From assembly GCA_018241765.1 (NCBI GenBank), contig JAFEDD010000044.1, forward strand, positions 54,885-118,884: a stretch of DNA of 64,000 bases, written 5' to 3'. The notes under the pieces are model-generated. The model was not told the origin of the DNA. It saw only the letters and a program-made list of their open reading frames with translations, and ran no database searches. Position 1 is the first letter of the stretch, and every line of letters begins with the position of its first letter. The position numbers and the translations under genes were made by a program. Of this stretch, positions 58,358-64,000 are shown piece by piece. This DNA is from Pseudomonadota bacterium. GTDB taxonomy: Bacteria; Pseudomonadota; Gammaproteobacteria; Burkholderiales; Casimicrobiaceae.

Positions 58358-59860
58358 CTACACCTGAAGCAGATCGAGAAACGGAACGTTGAAGTTTTTC
58401 AGGTTCGGGAAAATCTGCGCGATTTCGCCCGTCGTTGCCGAGCCCGTTGCACCAAACCAGCGCGCGACGCTCGCCGTGTAGGTGTCGGCAGCGAGGGTAG
58501 GCAGCAGTCGGCCCTGACCGACATCGACGGCACCGATTTGAGAGGGCATCGGGAAGTAGCCGGTGTCGGCTGCGCCGGCGCTCTGCGCGCCGAATATTCG
58601 ACCGCCCTTGACGGAGCCGCCAAGCACGAGATGATGCCCTCCCCATCCGTGATCGGAGCCTTGGCCGTTGGAGCGGATGGTTCGTCCGAAGTCGCTCATC
58701 GTCATCGTGGTGACCCGATCGGCGACGCTCATGGCCACCGTCGCGTCGTAGAACGTTCGCAGCGCCTCGTCGAGTTGCGCGAGCAGCGTGAAGTGACGTC
58801 CGGACAGCAAAGTCTTGCCACCCGCATCGTTGCCGAACTGGTCGCCGTGGTTGTCGAACCCGCCGAGCGACACGAAGAAGACCTGGCGTGACGTACCCAG
58901 CGCGCTGCGTGCGGCGATCATGGCGGCAACCGAATGCAGTTGCGCGGCGAGCGGGTTGGTCGCGGGCCAGGTGCCGGGCGGAGGCGTCTTCAACGCGTAG
59001 CTCGTCGGGTTGCTGCCGATGTCGTACATCGCGGTGCGGACGAAGTCGCCCATCTCGAGCGAGTCGCGCACCACGTTCGCGAATTGCTGCTCGTGCAGGT
59101 TGGCGCGTGTCGCCATGTAGTTTTGAACGAACACATCCTGTGGCAGCGAGCCCGTCCAGTTCCACGAGACAGCCGCGTTTGGCGAGCGGGCGATCGACTG
59201 CGTCGTGTCGATCACGCCATTGCGGTAGCGCATCGGCATCACGTTGTAGGGCGTGCTGACGTCGCCCTTGACGAAGATGCCGCCGCTGCCGAACCCGATC
59301 GATACCGGCAGTCGCCCGCTCGAGGCCAATCGGAACACATCGGCCATGCGGCCGCCCCAGCCGGTATCGGCCGGCGCGTCGGGGTGCATCGTCTGCCAGT
59401 GCATCTGCATGTCGGAGTGCGAAAACAGTTGCGGAGGCAGGGCGTGGCCCGGCTGCTGATACTGGGCAAGAGCCGTGTCGCGGACCAGCGGCGCGCAGTT
59501 GGCGATGACCGCGAGCTTGCCGGCGCGATAGACGTCACCGAGTCGCGTCATGGCCGGGTGCAGCGCGAGCCCGGTGCTGCCGAGTGTTTGCGAGGACACG
59601 GCGAGCGCGTTTTGTGGGAGCGCGAGGCCGTTGTTCGACGCCGGGCCGCCACGCAGCGCGCTGTAGGCCGTGTATTCAGCGCCCTGGTAGGGCACGATCA
59701 TGTTGTGCGAGTCGTTGCCGCCGAACAGAAAGACGCAGACGAGGGCGCGATAGCCCGTTTCGTCGGCGCTCGGCGCGGCGTCGGCGACCGACACCGAGAA
59801 GGGCAGCGTCGGCAGCGCAGAGAGTGCCGCGGCGCGTTGCAGGAAATCACGACGTTTCAT
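58358..59860 (-). CDS. DUF1501 protein with Tat signal
   Basis: 500-residue exported protein. The Tat motif RRDFLQ in MKRRDFLQRAAALSALPTL predicts folded export. DUF1501 hallmarks: VCVFLFGGNDSHNMIVPY, FSHSDMQMHWQT, GGFDNHGDQFG, TTMTMSDFGRTIRSNG and GSDHGWGGHHLV, a sulfatase/phosphatase-like core with His/Asp metal ligands. Activity unknown. It follows the DUF1800 gene by 12 bases; the two families nearly always travel together. Confidence 0.9.
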   Translation of the reverse strand: MKRRDFLQRAAALSALPTLPFSVSVADAAPSADETGYRALVCVFLFGGNDSHNMIVPYQGAEYTAYSALRGGPASNNGLALPQNALAVSSQTLGSTGLALHPAMTRLGDVYRAGKLAVIANCAPLVRDTALAQYQQPGHALPPQLFSHSDMQMHWQTMHPDAPADTGWGGRMADVFRLASSGRLPVSIGFGSGGIFVKGDVSTPYNVMPMRYRNGVIDTTQSIARSPNAAVSWNWTGSLPQDVFVQNYMATRANLHEQQFANVVRDSLEMGDFVRTAMYDIGSNPTSYALKTPPPGTWPATNPLAAQLHSVAAMIAARSALGTSRQVFFVSLGGFDNHGDQFGNDAGGKTLLSGRHFTLLAQLDEALRTFYDATVAMSVADRVTTMTMSDFGRTIRSNGQGSDHGWGGHHLVLGGSVKGGRIFGAQSAGAADTGYFPMPSQIGAVDVGQGRLLPTLAADTYTASVARWFGATGSATTGEIAQIFPNLKNFNVPFLDLLQV

Positions 59861-59872
59861 GGCGGCTATCCC

Positions 59873-62320
59873 TCAGCGCTGAATCGCGTAGTCGGCGGAA
59901 TTCACGATCTGCCAAAACACCGCGCGGAAACGTTGTTCGCGTTGATCGTTGAGATTGCCCGTGCGGACGATGCCGTTGGCCATCGCCACGAGGTTGGCCT
60001 TGAATGCCGGCTTCAGGTTCCCGGCCGTCAGCAGCAGATCGAGCTCGTCGACCATGGCCTGCGGGTTGTCCGCGAGCGGTGCGCCGCCGCTGAGGTAGCG
60101 GCTGTAGTCGGGGGTCCAACGCAGCGAGCGGGTCTGTCCGTTGCCGCTGTAGCTGCCGCCGAAGCCGCCGTAGACGCCCCAGCCCCAGAAATCGGAAAAG
60201 CCGGCGATGGTGGACGTGTTGGTGATCTCGAATTCAGGGCCAAACAAGGGCTCCGCCGAGCGCGAGCCGAAACCCTCGCCCGTGGCCAGCGGTCGCATCA
60301 GAGGATAGGCGAGGGGCCCCGAGGGGCTGAAGTCGGGTGCGTAGTAGTTGAACACCGAGGGCGGACGCATCGCACCCTGGCCCAGCGTGTCGGCGCCGCT
60401 CAGGTCCCATGTGTCGTAGAAACCCTCCTGCGTTTCCCGGGCGTTGAACGCGCGGTGCATTTGCAGGAACTTGACGACCGGTTCACGCAACTTGCCGAAC
60501 CAGGGTTTTGCGGCGCTGCTCAGGTCGCGCGCTTCGCTGTCCGTGAAAATGGCACGGACGACGGCGCGCATGTCGCCGCGAACGCCGGAGCCGTTGTCAT
60601 TGAAACGTGCGGCGACGCGCTGGACGTAACCGGGCGTCGGGTTGCTGGTGATGAGCCGCTGGATGAGTTGCCTCGCCAGAAACGGCCCGACGTTCGGGTG
60701 GTAGAACACGTTGTCGACCGTGCGTTCGAGATCGAATTGTGCAGCCGAGATGACCTCATTGCGGATCGATGGGGTGGTGTAGTCTGTGCCCGACGGATAC
60801 ACCGGCGCGGGATTCGCCGCGAGTGTTGCGTAGGGTGCGTTCGCGTACTGCAGCAGCGTCTTCGCGCCGCGTTCATGCGGTGCGGGCAGCGAGCAGGCAT
60901 CGAACCGAATGTTGCACCAGCCCCAGCATGGGCCGGGTTGGCCTTGGGTGGGTGCATCGCTCGGCGTGCCCGGTGGCCAGCGTCCGTTTTGCGGGCACAG
61001 CCGCATCTGCCACGGCTCCATCGGCTGCGTCCAGTCCCGGTTCGGGTAGTAGTAGAACCACCACGAGCGCCAGCTCTGATTGTTGTTCGGGTCGCGCATC
61101 GCGTCCCCGCTCGACCCCGCCCAGTGCCAGCCGGTGAGTGCGCGGGCGAAACCGCGAACCGTGTCCTCGCCGTAGGTCGGGATCGTTTTGCCGTTGCCAT
61201 CGAGCGTCGGGGTGCCGTCGAGGTTCAGCATCACCGTGCCGACCGAGAAGAGCTGCAGCAGTTCGCGCGCGTAGTTCTCGTTGGGCGCTTGCTGCGTGCT
61301 GCCCAGCATGTCGAGGTAGATGCCCATTGCCGGATGCAGCGTCATGTCACGCAGCGTCTTGCGAAAATTGCCGACTGTCTGGCCTGCGGCGTTCGTCGTG
61401 TGATTGGCGAACAGGTTGCCGCTCAGCATGTCCCAGTAGCTCGAAAGGCCTACGCCGGCGTCGAGTACGCTGTTGTTGGCGATCGAGACGACCAGCGTCT
61501 GCCACAGCGCGTTGGTTACGCGCTGGCGCAACTGATCGTCGGCCTCCATCGCCCGTTTGTAGAAGGCGGGCGTGTTGGCGGCGTAGGCGCATCCCCCGCT
61601 CTTGTTGGCGCCCGTGCAGCGCCAGTCGAAGGTGGCGGTCTTGTTTTCGTCGATGATCTGCTGCGAATATGGCGCGTAGAGCGATTGGGGCTTCGCGAAC
61701 TGCTCGTTGAGCCAGGCGTTGCTGATGGTCGCGGCGTCGCTGCCGAACGATGCGACCCGGTTGATTTCCGCGAGCGTTGCGCCCCAGGTGCCCTGTTGCA
61801 GCAGGCGTGCCGCGTGTTTGGCGGGAGAGGCTGTCGGTGGCGTGGATTGGCAGCCACTGTTGATCCATGCCGCGATGTCGGCGCCGGTTCGGCGCGTAGC
61901 CGCCGGGTTGAAGCTCAGGTTGGCGACCAGCGCGTTGCCGCGCATGCCGGCCAGATAACGGGCGACGACGATGGCATCGGTGCTGGTGAACACGCCGTCG
62001 CCATCGGCGTCGAGCTGCGCGATGGAGCTGCCGAGGTTCGCCTCGGCAACGAAGCGGTTGCTCTCGGTGCTCAGTCGCTCATAGAGTGCAGGGCCGCGCA
62101 GTCCGAGCGCAAATCGGGTGGCGAGCAGGCCGTCGAGCGTGAATTGCGCCTGTCGCGGGGTCGGCAGCAGCAACACGTCGCGGGAGACGTCGTAGGTGCA
62201 GGCTACCGGCTGAGCCGAGGCAGGCGTCGTGGTGAGCACGGTCGCGAGGCCGCCGACGAGGACAGCCATCAGTGCGCGGCCGACGGGCGCTGGTGTGGAG
62301 GATCGCGGCGTGGTGGACAT
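59873..62320 (-). CDS. DUF1800 protein with N-terminal dockerin-like module
   Basis: 815-residue exported protein. Signal peptide (to about PASAQ), then a module of about 120 residues with TLDGLLATRFALGLRG and LDADGDGVFTSTDAIVVARY, a dockerin-like or EF-hand-like calcium loop. The DUF1800 domain follows with AARLLQQGTWGATLAEI, PNENYARELLQLFSVGT, ALTGWHW and PSVFNYYAPDF. Function unknown; its DUF1501 partner is directly downstream. The start at 62320 has GGAG 7 bases upstream on the minus strand. Confidence 0.88.
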   Translation of the reverse strand: MSTTPRSSTPAPVGRALMAVLVGGLATVLTTTPASAQPVACTYDVSRDVLLLPTPRQAQFTLDGLLATRFALGLRGPALYERLSTESNRFVAEANLGSSIAQLDADGDGVFTSTDAIVVARYLAGMRGNALVANLSFNPAATRRTGADIAAWINSGCQSTPPTASPAKHAARLLQQGTWGATLAEINRVASFGSDAATISNAWLNEQFAKPQSLYAPYSQQIIDENKTATFDWRCTGANKSGGCAYAANTPAFYKRAMEADDQLRQRVTNALWQTLVVSIANNSVLDAGVGLSSYWDMLSGNLFANHTTNAAGQTVGNFRKTLRDMTLHPAMGIYLDMLGSTQQAPNENYARELLQLFSVGTVMLNLDGTPTLDGNGKTIPTYGEDTVRGFARALTGWHWAGSSGDAMRDPNNNQSWRSWWFYYYPNRDWTQPMEPWQMRLCPQNGRWPPGTPSDAPTQGQPGPCWGWCNIRFDACSLPAPHERGAKTLLQYANAPYATLAANPAPVYPSGTDYTTPSIRNEVISAAQFDLERTVDNVFYHPNVGPFLARQLIQRLITSNPTPGYVQRVAARFNDNGSGVRGDMRAVVRAIFTDSEARDLSSAAKPWFGKLREPVVKFLQMHRAFNARETQEGFYDTWDLSGADTLGQGAMRPPSVFNYYAPDFSPSGPLAYPLMRPLATGEGFGSRSAEPLFGPEFEITNTSTIAGFSDFWGWGVYGGFGGSYSGNGQTRSLRWTPDYSRYLSGGAPLADNPQAMVDELDLLLTAGNLKPAFKANLVAMANGIVRTGNLNDQREQRFRAVFWQIVNSADYAIQR

Positions 62321-62364
62321 GAGACGGCTCCGGCACGGGGCGACGAAGAAGATGATGCCGCGCA

Positions 62365-62393
62365 AGTATACGAGGTGAGTATGCTCTTGTCAT
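62365..62393 (-). promoter_or_regulatory. Sigma-70 promoter of the DUF1800-DUF1501 operon
   Basis: On the minus strand ATGACA (62388-62393) and TATACT (62365-62370) are 17 bases apart, each 5 of 6 to consensus. The start point near 62358 gives a leader of about 37 bases to the ATG at 62320. Confidence 0.75.
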
Positions 62394-62432
62394 GCTGTCT
62401 CGTATCGGCAACGTCCGACGCGGTCCGTGGGG

Positions 62433-62999
62433 TCAGGCGGCGGGCGTTGGCGCCGGATAGGTCAGCGTGGTGCCGTCGACGCGGGCGAACGCGGTCAACG
62501 AGTGGGCGCGGCAACTGTGCTCGGAGACGATGTCGAACACCGCGATGCCGCGAACGTTCAGCGCATCGGCGACCAACGAGCGGTGGCAGCGCCATGGCAC
62601 CGCTTCAGCGCACATGATGGCCGTGCGCATTTGCCGCGAGGATGCGATGAGCGCGTCGATCGCCGTTGCAAAGGCATCGGTCTGCATGTAATCGGCGTAC
62701 CCGCGAAAGCTTGCGTTGTGCCAGCCGTCGTTGATCGAGCCGGCGTGCGTGCGGCGAAAGCCGCCGAGGGCGGGGGCCGCGAGGTAGTGGATGCCGGCGG
62801 CGGCGAGCGAGGCCGCGAGTGCGTCGGCCGCGAATTGAGGGTTGTGCCGCGAGCGGCGCACGCTGCGTATGTCGGCGAGTTGCCGGATGCCGTAGTGCTG
62901 AAGGCGCGTGATGAATGCTGCGATGTCGAGCGTCGAGTGTCCGATCGTGAACACCGCATCGGCGGGGCAGGCATCGAAGGAGAACGGGGCAGACAGCAT
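62433..62999 (-). CDS. DUF488 family protein
   Basis: 188-residue protein. VFTIGHSTLDIAAFITRLQ, LADIRSVRRSRHNPQF and MCAEAVPWRCHRSLVADAL are the DUF488 hallmarks, with conserved Cys, Arg and His of unknown catalytic meaning. The start at 62999 (MLSAPFSFD) is chosen because the longer frame upstream overlaps the divergent SulP gene. Divergent from the SulP gene. Confidence 0.87.
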   Translation of the reverse strand: MLSAPFSFDACPADAVFTIGHSTLDIAAFITRLQHYGIRQLADIRSVRRSRHNPQFAADALAASLAAAGIHYLAAPALGGFRRTHAGSINDGWHNASFRGYADYMQTDAFATAIDALIASSRQMRTAIMCAEAVPWRCHRSLVADALNVRGIAVFDIVSEHSCRAHSLTAFARVDGTTLTYPAPTPAA

Positions 63000-63084
63000 C
63001 GGCGTCGAGGCGCAGCGCCGCGGTACGGGCAATGGCGGGCCATTATGATTCAGTGAGCCGCGGAGGCGGGACGACGGAGCCGGA

Positions 63085-64000
63085 ATGCGCGTGAAGCTGT
63101 TGCAGGGAATGCGGCCGTGGCGTGGCGTGGCGGCGGGGCGCGACATCGTGGCCGGCTTCAGCCTTGCGGCCGTCAATGTGCCGCAAGTGCTCGGTTATGC
63201 GCGCATCGCCGGCATGCCGCCGCTCTGCGGCTTGCACACGCTGCTGTTGCCGCTGATCGCGTTCGCGCTGTTCGGTTCTTCGCGCCATCTGGTGGTGGCG
63301 GCCGACTCCGCGACGGCGGCGATTCTTCAAGGTTCGGTGTCTGTCTTCGCGGAACCCGGCAGCGCGCGCTATGTGACTCTGGTTGGGCTTGTCGCTTTGC
63401 TGACTGCTGGCCTCCTTCTGCTCGCGCGCCTCTTCCGACTTGGCTTTCTCGCCGATTTTTTGTCGCGTACGGTGCTCATCGGCTTTCTCACCGGGGTCGG
63501 CATCCAGGTTGCGATCACGATGCTGCCGGATATGCTCAATGTAGCGGTCGGGTCGGCCAACACGCTCGCGCAACTCGTGGCGTTGGGCGAGCAGTTGCCG
63601 CAGCTTCATGCGCCGACGCTGGTGTTGTCCGTGCTGGTGGTACTCCTCGTCATGGCCGGCAATCGCTGGGTGCCGCGCGTCCCGATGGCGCTCTTGTCCG
63701 TTGTCGCTTCGCTCGCGGTGAGCGTCGCCTTTGACCTCGCGACGCGAGGTTTCGCCGTGCTCGGGGAGCTTGGAGGGGCCGTACTCTGGCCCCGTTGGAC
63801 GGAAATCGGGCGCGACGAGTTGCTTGCGATGATGCCGGTGGCGCTCTCCTGCTGCGCGGTCATCATGGCTCAGAGCGCGGCTACTGCGCGTGAATTCGCG
63901 TTGCGCCATCGCGAGGCGTGGGATGGCAACGCTGATTTGCTCGGGCTCTCCGCGGCCAACGCGGCGGCGGCGGTGAGCGGCGCGTTCGTCGTCAATGGCA
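63085..64000 (+). CDS. SulP (SLC26) family anion transporter, 3' end outside window
   Basis: Start of a large inner-membrane transporter; 305 residues are in the window and the frame is open at the edge. RDIVAGFSLAAVNVPQVLGYARIAGMPPLCGL is the typical first helix of SulP sulfate or bicarbonate permeases, followed by helices through FLSRTVLIGFLTGVGIQVAI and QSAATAREFALRH. A C-terminal STAS domain would be expected beyond the window. GGAG at 63076-63079 precedes the ATG at 63085. Substrate (sulfate, bicarbonate or other) not determinable. Confidence 0.88.
   Translation, partial: MRVKLLQGMRPWRGVAAGRDIVAGFSLAAVNVPQVLGYARIAGMPPLCGLHTLLLPLIAFALFGSSRHLVVAADSATAAILQGSVSVFAEPGSARYVTLVGLVALLTAGLLLLARLFRLGFLADFLSRTVLIGFLTGVGIQVAITMLPDMLNVAVGSANTLAQLVALGEQLPQLHAPTLVLSVLVVLLVMAGNRWVPRVPMALLSVVASLAVSVAFDLATRGFAVLGELGGAVLWPRWTEIGRDELLAMMPVALSCCAVIMAQSAATAREFALRHREAWDGNADLLGLSAANAAAAVSGAFVVNG

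Noticed and set aside
58934-62617. A 1227-codon open frame on the plus strand opposite the DUF1501 and DUF1800 genes
   Set aside because: It is rich in Arg, Gly, Val and His with no motif, while the minus strand encodes two clear families with signal peptides and a promoter. It is a GC-driven shadow.

Overview
The window is a 64 kb piece of a GC-rich chromosome, almost certainly from a betaproteobacterium of Burkholderiales or Rhodocyclales type. The evidence is the gene order rpoE-mucA-mucB-mucD-lepA-lepB-DUF4845-rnc-era-recO-acpS-nagZ, the obgE-proB pair, an H-NS protein of the short WSGxGR type, and the rsgA / pterin dehydratase / M48 peptidase / orn cluster. Coding density is high, starts are a mix of ATG, GTG and TTG, and I see no tRNA, rRNA, insertion sequence, prophage or CRISPR array. 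Many long antisense reading frames are GC-driven shadows and are left out.

Layout. 1-2.1 kb: end of a carbohydrate/glycerol-phosphate-type ABC importer (ATPase, then a binding protein cut by the window edge), minus strand. 2.2-8 kb: a YkgJ-like cysteine-cluster protein, a lipoprotein, and a type II secretion module with only gspD, gspE and gspF. 8-11.5 kb: a protein with two DEP domains, an acetyltransferase and gamma-glutamyltransferase. 11.7-17.8 kb: three large exported proteins (a beta-helix protein, a protein ending in dockerin-like repeats, and a Calx-beta-like repeat protein with an IPTL-CTERM-like tail), closed by a strong terminator. 17.9-24.5 kb: amidase, family 5 binding protein, second amidase, diguanylate cyclase and a chalcone-isomerase-like protein. 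24.6-28.2 kb: yciO divergent from a CysB-type regulator, a DUF192 protein and an L-asparaginase of the Rhizobium type.

28.2-41.6 kb is the conserved envelope-stress and translation block: sigma-E, its membrane anti-sigma factor, RseB, the MucD protease, LepA, signal peptidase, RNase III, Era, RecO, AcpS, NagZ and UvrC. A sigma-E-type promoter sits directly upstream of rpoE, as expected for autoregulation. 41.7-48.9 kb, minus strand: H-NS, then a run rpmE2 - glycosyltransferase - obgE - proB - DegQ-like protease - aldo/keto reductase. 49.3-58.3 kb: HtpX, a spermidine-synthase-like membrane fusion, TrhO, a FabH-like enzyme, RsgA, pterin dehydratase, an M48 peptidase, oligoribonuclease and a Nudix hydrolase. 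58.4-64 kb: the DUF1800/DUF1501 pair under a good sigma-70 promoter, a DUF488 protein and the start of a SulP transporter.

The most unusual signal is not a gene. Four intergenic copies of a 116-124 bp imperfect palindrome (at 14.2, 21.1, 27.0 and 39.7 kb) share their outer arms and are each centred exactly on GTCGAC or GTCGAT. They look like an ERIC-type or MITE-type dispersed repeat. One copy ends two bases before a start codon and appears to supply that gene's ribosome binding site. Second in interest are the dockerin-like calcium-binding modules in three exported proteins, and a low-GC block (about 15.76-16.56 kb) with a 3 x 16 bp tandem repeat that crosses the boundary between two exported-protein genes. 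All functional calls come from reading motifs and family resemblance; no database search was run.
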